Origin: Ignavibacteriales bacterium
Lineage (GTDB): Bacteria > Bacteroidota > Ignavibacteria > Ignavibacteriales > Melioribacteraceae
NCBI GenBank assembly: GCA_007280825.1
Contig: QYQI01000042.1
Span: 1 to 15,210 of the forward strand
Length of the DNA stretch: 15,210 nt
Direction: 5' to 3'
Below, piece by piece: positions 7,942 through 14,896 of the stretch. Position numbers and translations under genes: made by a program. Position 1 is the stretch's first letter; each line of letters starts with the position of its first letter. The notes beneath the pieces were generated by a model. It did no database searches. It worked only from the letters and a program-made list of their open reading frames with translations, and was not told the origin of the DNA.

Positions 7942-7972
7942 TTACATTATTTTACATTTATTGTGCTATAAT
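7942..7972 (+). promoter_or_regulatory. Promoter-like site before the cystathionine beta-synthase gene
   Basis: A consensus -10 box TATAAT (7967-7972) is preceded by TGc (7964-7966), giving an extended -10. TTACAT (7942-7947) could be a weak -35 with a long 19-nt spacer. Transcription would start near 7979, leaving a leader of about 105 nt with no riboswitch that I recognise. Confidence 0.45.
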
Positions 7973-8070
7973 ATACAACTAAATCTAAAGAATTGAATAG
8001 TTCCGATATAGAATCCTAAAAGTTATTTAATTAATTTTCATTGTAATTTTTAAATGAAACTTTTTAAAAG

Positions 8071-8076
8071 AAAGGA
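8071..8076 (+). promoter_or_regulatory. Ribosome-binding site supporting a TTG start
   Basis: AAAGGA lies 8 nt before the TTG at 8085. No in-frame ATG lies near the conserved N-terminus. Confidence 0.7.
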
Positions 8077-8084
8077 TAGCTTGT

Positions 8085-9443
8085 TTGGAATATAAAAATT
8101 CAATTCTTGATTTGATCGGTAATACTCCCTTGATCAAACTTTCCAAAATTAATAAAGGTCTTAAACCACAGATCTTTGCCAAACTCGAATCTGCAAATCC
8201 TGGCGGAAGTGTTAAAGACCGCATTGGCTACAATATGATTGTTGATGCCGAGAAGAAAGGAATTCTAAAACCCGGCGGTTGTATCGTTGAAGCTACAAGC
8301 GGAAATACCGGAATTGGACTTGCAATAACTGCAGCGGTTAAAGATTATAAATGTATCTTCGTTTGTACTGAAAAAGTTAGCTCTGAAAAAATTAATTATC
8401 TAAAAGCATTTGGTTCCGAAGTAATAGTTGTTCCAAATACTTACGAACCGGATCATCCCGATTATTATGTTAACGTTGCAAAACGAATTTCCAAAGAGAC
8501 AGGTGCTTTTTTTGCTTATCAGTATTCAAATCCTTCAAATCCGGAAATACATTATAAAACAACAGGACCGGAAATTTGGAATCAGACCGAAGGGAAAATC
8601 ACCCATTTTATTTCGAGTATTGGTACAGGCGGAACAATAAGCGGAACAGGAAAATTTCTCAAAGAAAAAAATCCGAATATAAAAGTAATTGGAGCTGATC
8701 CGCTTGGTTCTATATTCAAACATTACAAAGAGACGGGCGAGATCATCAAAGGAACTCCTTATCTCGTTGAAGGCATCGGGCAAGATTGTCTTCCCGAAAA
8801 TGTTCATTTCCAGTTCATTGATAAAATATTAAACATAAGTGATAAAGAATCATTTGCTGCAGCTAGAAGACTTACAAAAGAAGAAGGAATTTTTTGCGGA
8901 GGAAGTACAGGAACTATTGTCCATGTTGCTTTGGAAACTGCAAAAGAATTATCTGAAAATGATGTGATCGTTTTTATAGTGTGCGATACCGGGGAACGTT
9001 ATTTAACAAAAGGGCACAATATTGAATGGCTGAAAGATAACCGAATGCTCGATACTGAAATTAAAACTCTGCGTGATATTTCTTATGCCAAAAAGAAAAA
9101 AGGGAATGAAGATATTGTTTATGTTCACGATACAATTCTTGTCCGAGATGCAATTAAGATCATGAATGAAAAAGGATTTTCTTACATACCTGTTCTTAAT
9201 GAATTATTACGTCCGGTCGGAAGTCTCCGTGAGAGTAGACTTTTTTCGAGAATATTAGATGACAAGAATATTTTGGACAAAAAAGTTAAAGATGTTATGG
9301 AAGAAAGTTTCCTTGTTATAGATGCGAAGGCAAGTATAAATGAAGTACGGCGTGCATTAAAGGATGCACATGCAGTTTTAGTATCGGATTTTGGAAGGAT
9401 CACCGATATTATCACACGTTATGATTTAATAGATTTTGAATGA
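8085..9443 (+). CDS. cbs: Cystathionine beta-synthase with C-terminal CBS-domain pair
   Basis: Condenses serine and homocysteine to cystathionine, the first step of reverse transsulfuration; the same family can also use O-acetylserine and sulfide. The 452-residue protein has the fold-type II PLP catalytic part at about 1-325: ILDLIGNTPLIKL at the N-terminus, PLP lysine K44 in GGSVKDR, TSGNTGIGLA (71-80), YSNPSNPEIHYKTTGPEIW (147-165), GTGGTISGTG (180-189) and a GGSTG loop. Residues about 340-395 and 398-452 form two CBS repeats (VRDAIKIMNEKGFSYIPVLN, then VKDVMEESF through ITRYDLIDF), a Bateman module that usually binds an adenosyl ligand and tunes activity. The start is TTG, supported by AAAGGA. 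The gamma-lyase-type gene follows after 99 nt. No N-terminal heme-binding extension of the animal type is present. Confidence 0.9.
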   Translation: MEYKNSILDLIGNTPLIKLSKINKGLKPQIFAKLESANPGGSVKDRIGYNMIVDAEKKGILKPGGCIVEATSGNTGIGLAITAAVKDYKCIFVCTEKVSSEKINYLKAFGSEVIVVPNTYEPDHPDYYVNVAKRISKETGAFFAYQYSNPSNPEIHYKTTGPEIWNQTEGKITHFISSIGTGGTISGTGKFLKEKNPNIKVIGADPLGSIFKHYKETGEIIKGTPYLVEGIGQDCLPENVHFQFIDKILNISDKESFAAARRLTKEEGIFCGGSTGTIVHVALETAKELSENDVIVFIVCDTGERYLTKGHNIEWLKDNRMLDTEIKTLRDISYAKKKKGNEDIVYVHDTILVRDAIKIMNEKGFSYIPVLNELLRPVGSLRESRLFSRILDDKNILDKKVKDVMEESFLVIDAKASINEVRRALKDAHAVLVSDFGRITDIITRYDLIDFE

Positions 9444-9483
9444 TGAATCGTGAAAGGTGAAACGGAAGACGTGAAAAGGGAAC
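9442..9483 (+). repeat. Degenerate heptamer array, purine-rich
   Basis: Units at exact 7-bp spacing: GATGAAT at 9442 (covering the cbs stop), CGTGAAA at 9449, GGTGAAA at 9456, CGGAAGA at 9463, CGTGAAA at 9470 and AGGGAAC at 9477. The four central units are clearest. Confidence 0.6.
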
Positions 9484-9509
9484 AATCATTTTTATTAGTT
9501 AACATTAAT

Positions 9510-9530
9510 AACTCATAACTTAAAACTTAA
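9510..9530 (+). repeat. Short heptamer array, AACTTAA type
   Basis: AACTCAT at 9510, AACTTAA at 9517 and AACTTAA at 9524, directly before the ribosome-binding region of the next gene. Three units of AT-rich sequence could arise by chance. Confidence 0.45.
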
Positions 9531-9542
9531 ATCGAGAGCAAC

Positions 9543-10679
9543 ATGGGATTTTCAACTGATGCAATACACGCGGGACAAATTCCCGATCCGACAACCGGTG
9601 CAATAACAACACCGATTTATCAAACATCTACTTATGCTCAAGAAGCTCTCGGAATTAATAAAGGTTACGAGTATGGACGCACGCATAATTTAACACGGCA
9701 AGCTCTTGAAAAAAATATTGCAACTCTCGAGAAAGGGAATTACGGAATTGCATTTGCATCGGGACTTTCATCTGTCCAGGCAATTCTTGGATTAGTTAAA
9801 TCGGGCGATCACTTAGTTGTATCCGATAATGTTTACGGAGGCACTTACCGTTTAATGGAATTGATATTCAAGAATTACGGATTGGATTTCTCATGGGTTG
9901 ATACAAGCGATACGAAAAATATTGAAAGCGCAATAAAGAAGAATACAAAAATAGTTTATATCGAAACGCCGACTAATCCGATGCTGAACTTAACAGACAT
10001 TCAAGCAACAACAAAAATTTGTAAAGCACAAAATCTTATTTGCGTTGTTGATAACACATTCATGACTCCATATTTTCAAAAGCCGTTGCTGTTAGGTGCT
10101 GATGTTGTTCTGCACAGTACAACAAAATATTTGAACGGACATTGCGATGTTGTCGGCGGAATGTTGATCACAAATGATGAAAAGATACACGAGCGGCTTA
10201 GATATTTGCAAAATGCAATCGGTGCAGTTCCTTCTCCGTTTGACTGCTGGCTTACACTCCGCGCAACAAAAACTCTTGCCGTTAGAATGAAACAGCATAA
10301 CCAAAACGCAATTCAAATTGCTGAATATCTTTCTACTAAATCTTATGTTAAGAAAGTAATTTATCCCGGACTAAAATCTCATCCGCAGCATGAACTTGCA
10401 AAAAAACAGATGAGCGGATTCGGCGGAATGATCTCGGTGGATTTCGGAAGTCTTGATAACGCAAAAAAAGTGATCGGTAAATTAAAAATATTTACACTTG
10501 CAGAAAGTCTCGGCGGAGTAGAAAGTTTGCTTTGTCATCCTGCATCAATGACGCATGCTTCCGTTCCTAAAGAAGAGCGTGATAAATTAGGTATTACAGA
10601 CGGTCTGCTTCGTTTTTCTGTAGGTATTGAAGATGTTGAAGACTTGATTGCGGATATTGAACAAGCCCTGGCGGGTTAA
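9543..10679 (+). CDS. Cystathionine gamma-lyase/synthase family PLP enzyme
   Basis: A 378-residue fold-type I enzyme of the Cys/Met metabolism family. Next to cystathionine beta-synthase it most likely cleaves cystathionine to cysteine, 2-oxobutyrate and ammonia, completing reverse transsulfuration; gamma-synthase activity cannot be excluded. The PLP lysine is K195 in HSTTKYLNGHCDVVGG, the PLP-ring aspartate D170 lies in CVVDNTFMTPYF, and YGRTHNLTR (44-52) supplies the Tyr and Arg that reach across the dimer to the phosphate. SLGGVESLLCHPASMTHAS near the C-terminus is the substrate-carboxylate region shared by gamma-lyases and gamma-synthases. Length is typical. The ATG at 9543 follows a modest GAGAG ribosome-binding site. 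It is in the same orientation as cbs, across a gap of heptamer repeats. Confidence 0.9.
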   Translation: MGFSTDAIHAGQIPDPTTGAITTPIYQTSTYAQEALGINKGYEYGRTHNLTRQALEKNIATLEKGNYGIAFASGLSSVQAILGLVKSGDHLVVSDNVYGGTYRLMELIFKNYGLDFSWVDTSDTKNIESAIKKNTKIVYIETPTNPMLNLTDIQATTKICKAQNLICVVDNTFMTPYFQKPLLLGADVVLHSTTKYLNGHCDVVGGMLITNDEKIHERLRYLQNAIGAVPSPFDCWLTLRATKTLAVRMKQHNQNAIQIAEYLSTKSYVKKVIYPGLKSHPQHELAKKQMSGFGGMISVDFGSLDNAKKVIGKLKIFTLAESLGGVESLLCHPASMTHASVPKEERDKLGITDGLLRFSVGIEDVEDLIADIEQALAG

Positions 10680-10878
10680 TTAATAGCTAGGTGCCAACTA
10701 ATAAAGATTGAAAAGTTTATGAAACTATTAGACCTTCTTCCAGGACTTCTATTCCGAATAGACGAAAGTATTTGTAGGGAGACTGATTGCTTATAATGTA
10801 TATTATAGAAAAGCCCTCATATAAAACGACTTACAATCACTCGCACTTGTCAAATTTTTCTAACTGCTTTAATACAAG

Positions 10879-11045
10879 TTACTTACTGCCTGTTATGATT
10901 TCTTCGAAAATTGATTTTCGAAGTTTGGTACTAATGCGGTTGAGATCGTATAGTAACTTGTTTTGGGATAAAGATTTATAATTCACTATTTACGCTCCGA
11001 AAATTCATTTTCGCAAATGCGCGGTAATTGAAATTTACTTACTGC
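10879..11045 (+). repeat. Direct repeats bracketing two related palindromes
   Basis: TTACTTACTGC occurs at 10879-10889 and 11035-11045. Between them are a palindrome with 10-bp arms CTTCGAAAAT/ATTTTCGAAG (10902-10923, 2-nt centre) and a shorter one with arms CGAAAAT/ATTTTCG (10998-11013, 2-nt centre). The palindrome cores are the same sequence. Confidence 0.6.
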
Positions 11046-11172
11046 AAAAACAATTTTTTCTCTCTTATAAATTCATTAAAAAAGAATTCTTTGATTTTCT
11101 TATCTGGTTTATCTTTCGCAACAGAGCTGCCAATTTATTTATTAAAAACATTTTCGAAAGGATTCTATTGGT

Positions 11173-11222
11173 GTCACGGACCATTCCGTGACTTTTTACT
11201 TCGTCACGATAGGACCGTGACG
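11173..11222 (+). repeat. Two adjacent GTCACGG-type hairpins
   Basis: The first has arms GTCACGGA (11173-11180) and TCCGTGAC (11185-11192) with a 4-nt loop, then TTTTTACTT, so it also looks like an intrinsic terminator on the plus strand. The second has arms CGTCACG (11202-11208) and CGTGACG (11216-11222). The two share the GTCACG core. Confidence 0.65.
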
Positions 11223-11235
11223 TCCGCCCGAACAT

Positions 11236-11322
11236 TGTCATTGCGAATCCCGACATAAGTCGGGATGAAGCAATCTCAAAACCAATAGATTGCTTCGCTC
11301 GTTTCACTCACTCGCAATGACA
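11236..11322 (+). repeat. Nested palindromic element, copy 1 (REP/MITE-like)
   Basis: 87 bp with terminal arms TGTCATTGCGA and TCGCAATGACA. Inside are two hairpins: ATCCCGAC/GTCGGGAT (11247-11254 with 11259-11266) and GAAGCAATCT/AGATTGCTTC (11267-11276 with 11287-11296). It is non-coding and resembles the TGTCATTGCGA palindromes scattered through many bacterial genomes. Confidence 0.85.
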
Positions 11323-11332
11323 AACATTCACC

Positions 11333-11417
11333 TGTCATTGCGATCCCTACGGTAGTAGGGAGAAGCAATCCCAAAACAGATAGATTGCTTCGCTCAATAC
11401 TTTCGCTCGCAATGACA
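11333..11417 (+). repeat. Nested palindromic element, copy 2 (REP/MITE-like)
   Basis: 85 bp with the same terminal arms as copy 1, 10 bp downstream of it in the same orientation. The inner hairpins are TCCCTAC/GTAGGGA (11344-11350 with 11355-11361) and GAAGCAATC/GATTGCTTC (11362-11370 with 11383-11391). The first hairpin differs from copy 1 by a paired G-C to T-A change. Confidence 0.85.
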
Positions 11418-11487
11418 AGGTTACATTTTTCTAATTTTATTCCCATCCGTTATTTCCGTAATTTTGATTTAGGAAAATGGAGGCAGT

Positions 11488-12810
11488 ATGTCCAACGAAA
11501 CTAAAACAAAAAAGAAAAATCAAGTTGATGATTCAAAATACTCAATGGATACGCATCTTATCTATGGTAAGAATGTTAGCGATAGCTGGGACTACTCACA
11601 TCATGTAACTGCACCGATCTCATCTTCAACAACTTTCCGTTTAGATTCTGTTGAACGAGGTGCGCAAGGTTTTATTCAATTTGCAAATACTGAGCAACTC
11701 GGCGATAAAGCACCAATCTATATTTACGATCGCCTTGGCGAACCGAACAAAGATATGCTCGAAGAAAATTTGGCTTATGTTGAGAAGGGAGAAACTGCTG
11801 TTAGTTTTGCAACCGGTATGGGTGCAATTTCTGCTATCCTTGGTGTTCTCACAAACAGCGGAGATGAAATTATCACTCACACAACTTTATACGGATGCAC
11901 AATTTCCCTTTTCAATAATTGGTATCCTAAATACAAAATTAAAGTATCGCCGATTGATCTAACTCAACCAAAAAATATTCTCAATGTTGTAACTGAAAAA
12001 ACAAAAGTAATTTATTTTGAAACTCCCGCTAATCCAAACATTGAGATAGTTGATGTCCGAGCTATTGCAAATGTTGTTAAAGAGATCAACAAAACTCGCA
12101 ATGAACAAGATCAGATCAAGATTGTTGTTGATAATACTTTTGCAACGCCATTTTGCCAGCGTCCTATAGAACTTGGTGCCGACTTTGTAGTTCATTCACT
12201 AACAAAAGGAATCGGTGGTTTCGGAACAGATATGGGCGGAGTTGTGATAGGTAAGAAAAAATATCGTGATCTGATTCTGCTCTACAGAAAAGATTTTGGT
12301 GCAGTGCTTAATACAAAAAGCGCATGGGCTATTCTTACTTATGGCTTACCGACACTTGCACTTCGCCAGCGACATCAAATTAAATCTGCGACACGTATTG
12401 CTGAGTTTCTGAATGTACACCCAAAAATTGAGTTCGTAAATTATCCCGGATTACCAAGTTCAAAGAATTATGAAATTGCTAGGAAACAGATGATTGATTT
12501 TAACGGCAACTTTGCACCTGGCAGTATGCTCTATTTTGTTCTAAAAGGAAATTCTCCCGCCGAGAGTAAAGAGAACGGAAGAAAATTTATGAATTACGTT
12601 GCAGACAATGCTTACACTATGACTCTCGCAGTTTCACTTGGGCATACACGCACATTGATTGAGCATCCGGCTTCGATGACGCACTCAGTAGTTCCTCCGG
12701 AAAAATTATCTGAACGCGGAATTGATCCCGGCGGTGTTCGTCTTGCAATCGGTCTTGAAAATGCAGACGATATTTTACTCGATCTGGATGAATCACTAAA
12801 AGTAATTTAA
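11488..12810 (+). CDS. Divergent Cys/Met-metabolism PLP enzyme (gamma family)
   Basis: A 440-residue fold-type I PLP enzyme related to O-acetylhomoserine sulfhydrylase, methionine gamma-lyase and cystathionine gamma-synthase. The PLP lysine is K240 in HSLTKGIGGFGTDMGG and the ring aspartate D215 in VVDNTFATPFC. TLIEHPASMTHS and GVRLAIGLE near the C-terminus are typical. Compared with the neighbour at 9543 it has a charged N-terminal tail of some 20 residues, YDRLGEPN (80-87) in place of the usual YxRxxNPT, and GGFG where most relatives have GGH or GH, so its substrate is uncertain. GGAGG lies 4 nt before the ATG. The island of palindromes upstream separates it from the cbs pair, so it is probably expressed from its own promoter. 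The family is sure; the specific reaction is not. Confidence 0.85.
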   Translation: MSNETKTKKKNQVDDSKYSMDTHLIYGKNVSDSWDYSHHVTAPISSSTTFRLDSVERGAQGFIQFANTEQLGDKAPIYIYDRLGEPNKDMLEENLAYVEKGETAVSFATGMGAISAILGVLTNSGDEIITHTTLYGCTISLFNNWYPKYKIKVSPIDLTQPKNILNVVTEKTKVIYFETPANPNIEIVDVRAIANVVKEINKTRNEQDQIKIVVDNTFATPFCQRPIELGADFVVHSLTKGIGGFGTDMGGVVIGKKKYRDLILLYRKDFGAVLNTKSAWAILTYGLPTLALRQRHQIKSATRIAEFLNVHPKIEFVNYPGLPSSKNYEIARKQMIDFNGNFAPGSMLYFVLKGNSPAESKENGRKFMNYVADNAYTMTLAVSLGHTRTLIEHPASMTHSVVPPEKLSERGIDPGGVRLAIGLENADDILLDLDESLKVI

Positions 12811-12817
12811 TTCTTTG

Positions 12818-12866
12818 AACCCACCCTTTCTCCCTCCCTTTGTAAAAGGGAGGGACGGGGAGGGTT
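12818..12866 (+). repeat. G/C-run palindrome with G-quadruplex motifs on both strands
   Basis: The inner stem is perfect, TCCCTCCCTTT (12831-12841) with AAAGGGAGGGA (12845-12855) around a 3-nt loop. Outer arms AACCCACCC (12818-12826) and GGGAGGGTT (12858-12866) pair with one mismatch. The plus strand has G-runs at 12848, 12852, 12857 and 12862. The minus strand has G-runs opposite C-runs at 12820, 12824, 12832 and 12836. It lies between a stop and the pgeF start. Confidence 0.8.
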
Positions 12867-12878
12867 AGACTACAGCTT

Positions 12879-13613
12879 ATGCAAATTATAAAAAGTTCAC
12901 TCTTTCAAAAATTTCCGGAAATTATTTTCGGCTTAAGTACAAAGATCGGATTAGATCGCACTGAGCCATTTTATTTTAACATGTCGCTCACTGTTGGCGA
13001 TGATCGAGAAATTGTTCGCGCAAACCGTGAAGCTTTCTACAATGAACTGGGATTAACAACAGAACAAATAGCAATTCAGAAACAAATTCATTCTGATATA
13101 ATTACGATAGTTGGTGAGCCGGGACTCGTCGGCGAGAGCGATGCAATGATCACAACTCAAAAAGGAATAGGTCTTGCAATATCAACTGCAGATTGCACAC
13201 CGATTTTTATTTATGATAGAAATAATCAGATCATAGCGGCAGTTCACTCCGGTTGGCGTGGAACTGAAAAACAAATATTACGGAAAACAATTTTAATTCT
13301 ATTAGAACAATTCAATTGTTCACCAAACGATCTGCTTGTTTATATAGGTCCGTCTATTTGTCAAAAGAATTATGAAGTTGGCGATGAAGTTGCAAAACAT
13401 TTTCATCGTACATATATAAAAAAGATTGATCATAAACTTTTCCTTGATCTACTCGGAGTAAATAAAGATGTACTTTTAGATTTGGGGATTCACAAATCTA
13501 GTATTGAAATTTCATCTTTGTGCAGTTATGAAGAAAAATATCTACAATCATATAGAAGAGACGGTAAAAGATCGGGACGTGCACTTGGTTTGATAGCAAT
13601 GAGAGAAAAATAA
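12879..13613 (+). CDS. pgeF: Laccase-domain / PgeF (YfiH) family protein
   Basis: A 244-residue member of the multicopper-oxidase-like PgeF/YfiH family. Members have been reported to hydrolyse misincorporated L-Ser from UDP-MurNAc in peptidoglycan synthesis and to act on purine nucleosides; which applies here is not visible. The metal/catalytic set is complete: H71 in KQIHSD, C106 in STADCTPI and H123 in AAVHSGWRGT, followed by YIGPSICQKNYEVG and the C-terminal SLCSYEEKYLQSYRRDGKRSGR. No ribosome-binding site lies at normal distance from the ATG; the nearest G-rich sequence belongs to the palindrome ending 12 nt before it. The EamA gene begins immediately after the stop, so the two are surely co-transcribed. 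Confidence 0.92.
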   Translation: MQIIKSSLFQKFPEIIFGLSTKIGLDRTEPFYFNMSLTVGDDREIVRANREAFYNELGLTTEQIAIQKQIHSDIITIVGEPGLVGESDAMITTQKGIGLAISTADCTPIFIYDRNNQIIAAVHSGWRGTEKQILRKTILILLEQFNCSPNDLLVYIGPSICQKNYEVGDEVAKHFHRTYIKKIDHKLFLDLLGVNKDVLLDLGIHKSSIEISSLCSYEEKYLQSYRRDGKRSGRALGLIAMREK

Positions 13614-14531
13614 ATGCAGACAGAAAAATTTAAAATTGCTGCGGGATACGTACTCATCTGTTTGATCTGGGGCTCAACATGGCTTGCAATTCGTCTTGGA
13701 CTTGGTTCACTTACGCCTCTTATCTCTGCCGGTTTACGTTTCTTTTTAGCATCGCTATTTGTCTATGGGATGATGCGGATAAAAAATATTTCGCTTCAAA
13801 CCGATCAGCTCTCAATAAAACTTTATGTTGTACTAAGTTTATTCTCATTTGTAATCCCATTCGCATTGGTCTATTGGGCAGAGCAATATATTCCATCCGG
13901 ACTTGCTTCAATTGTGTTTGCAGTCATGCCATTTTTTGTAATACTTTTTTCAATAATCGCATTCAAAAAAAGCAGTGTAACATTTAATCAAATCTTTGGT
14001 TCAATTCTTGGCTTTAGCGGTATCGTAATAATTTTCTCAGAAAATTTATCGCTTGATCTATCAAAACAGTTATTGGGAATCGCTGCTGTATTAATGAGTT
14101 CTTTTATACAAGCTGGGATAGGAGTCACAATAAAAAAATACGGACAGCATCTCAATCCGCTTTCAATGAATTTTCCACCGCTTCTTTCTGCTGGAATAAT
14201 TTTAATAACAGTTTCAATTCTATTTGAAAATTCTTCCGGATGGATATTCGATCTTAAAGCATTTGCGTCAATAATATTTTTAGCTTTTTTTGGAACGCTC
14301 ATTGCATTCACAACTTATTATTGGTTATTGCAGAGGATGAACGTGGTCATTCTTTCACTATCGTCTTTTATCACTCCTATTATCGCGGTTATTCTTGGCT
14401 GGTTGATTATGAACGAAAATTTTTCTTTTCAAACTCTTGCCGGAAGCGCATTAGTGCTAATCGGAATTTTATTTGCTAACTTTAGAGGGTTAATGAACTA
14501 CTATCAAACTAAAAAGAATTTTGCTAAATGA
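13614..14531 (+). CDS. EamA/DMT-family membrane transporter
   Basis: A 305-residue inner-membrane protein of the drug/metabolite transporter superfamily, made of two EamA repeats of about five helices each. The first repeat opens with LICLIWGSTWLAIRLGLG and contains AGLRFFLASL and FVIPFALVYWAEQYIPSGLAS. The second ends with ITPIIAVILGWLIMNENFSF and LAGSALVLIGILFANF, the usual EamA closing pattern. Members export amino acids, nucleosides or other small molecules; the substrate cannot be deduced. The ATG directly follows the pgeF stop, and the stop overlaps the folB start in ATGA, so translation is likely coupled on both sides. Its place in a folate operon does not by itself imply folate transport. 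Confidence 0.92.
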   Translation: MQTEKFKIAAGYVLICLIWGSTWLAIRLGLGSLTPLISAGLRFFLASLFVYGMMRIKNISLQTDQLSIKLYVVLSLFSFVIPFALVYWAEQYIPSGLASIVFAVMPFFVILFSIIAFKKSSVTFNQIFGSILGFSGIVIIFSENLSLDLSKQLLGIAAVLMSSFIQAGIGVTIKKYGQHLNPLSMNFPPLLSAGIILITVSILFENSSGWIFDLKAFASIIFLAFFGTLIAFTTYYWLLQRMNVVILSLSSFITPIIAVILGWLIMNENFSFQTLAGSALVLIGILFANFRGLMNYYQTKKNFAK

Positions 14532-14896
14532 TTAATATTATCAGGATAAAGAACGCTTCATTCTATGCTTATCACGGCGCTCATCAAGAAGAACAGAACT
14601 TGGGCGGAAAATTTGAAGCCGATGTTGATATCTACACCGATTTTACTTCCGCTACCAAAAAAGATAATCTTAAACTCACGATCAACTATACTGAAGTATA
14701 TAAGTTTATTAATCAACTTGTTCACGAAAAGAAATATTATCTGATTGAAACTCTTGCTACTGTTATTGCTGATTCTCTTCTAAAAAAATATTCTGAAATT
14801 AAAAAAATTGCTGTACGTGTACGTAAACATAGTGTTCCGGTCGGCGGAGTACTTGATTGTGTTGAAGCTGAAGTGATCAAAGAAAATGGGAAGTAA
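14528..14896 (+). CDS. folB: Dihydroneopterin aldolase
   Basis: Cleaves 7,8-dihydroneopterin to 6-hydroxymethyl-7,8-dihydropterin and glycolaldehyde in folate synthesis, working as a cytoplasmic oligomer. The 122-residue protein is of normal length and has FYAYHGAHQEEQ (12-23) with the pterin-side glutamate E21 or E22, the active-site tyrosine Y54 in NYTEVY, E74 in YLIETLA, and catalytic lysine K100 in VRKHSVPVGGVLD. It overlaps the transporter gene by 4 nt and folK by 11 nt. FolB's product is FolK's substrate, so the order follows the pathway. 10-formyltetrahydrofolate, the Fmt cofactor, derives from this pathway, but the genes lie 10 kb apart. Confidence 0.96.
   Translation: MINIIRIKNASFYAYHGAHQEEQNLGGKFEADVDIYTDFTSATKKDNLKLTINYTEVYKFINQLVHEKKYYLIETLATVIADSLLKKYSEIKKIAVRVRKHSVPVGGVLDCVEAEVIKENGK

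Larger units (their letters stand above)
10680..11487 (+). other. Gene-free, palindrome-rich intergenic island
   Basis: About 0.8 kb in which I see no convincing gene. Short frames exist but lack ribosome-binding sites and family signatures, and several run through the palindromes. It holds paired CGAAAAT/ATTTTCG palindromes bracketed by an 11-bp direct repeat (10879-11045), two GTCACGG hairpins (11173-11222) and two nested palindromes of 85-87 bp (11236-11417). TATAAT at 10792-10797 has no good -35. No transposase remnant, target duplication, tRNA or known riboswitch was found. Confidence 0.75.

Noticed and set aside
7903..8084. Riboswitch or T-box in the cbs leader
   Set aside because: The leader is AT-rich, with no specifier-like, TGGNACCGCG-like or strong hairpin elements visible.
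10787..11307. Short frames in the island (64 and 76 residues on plus, 80 on minus)
   Set aside because: They lack ribosome-binding sites and known motifs, have unusual composition, and run through the palindromes; the plus and minus ones also overlap each other.
11236..11417. CRISPR-like repetition
   Set aside because: There are only two units, each internally palindromic and 85-87 bp, with a 10-bp gap between them. There are no uniform spacers and no cas genes.
10680..11487. SAM riboswitch or other leader RNA before the sulfur amino-acid gene
   Set aside because: None of the conserved SAM-I or SAM-II sequence blocks could be found. The hairpins present are repeat-family palindromes.
10680..11487. 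Insertion sequence remnant
   Set aside because: No transposase fragment in any frame and no terminal repeats with target duplication. The 11-bp direct repeat at 10879 and 11035 encloses only 145 non-coding bases.
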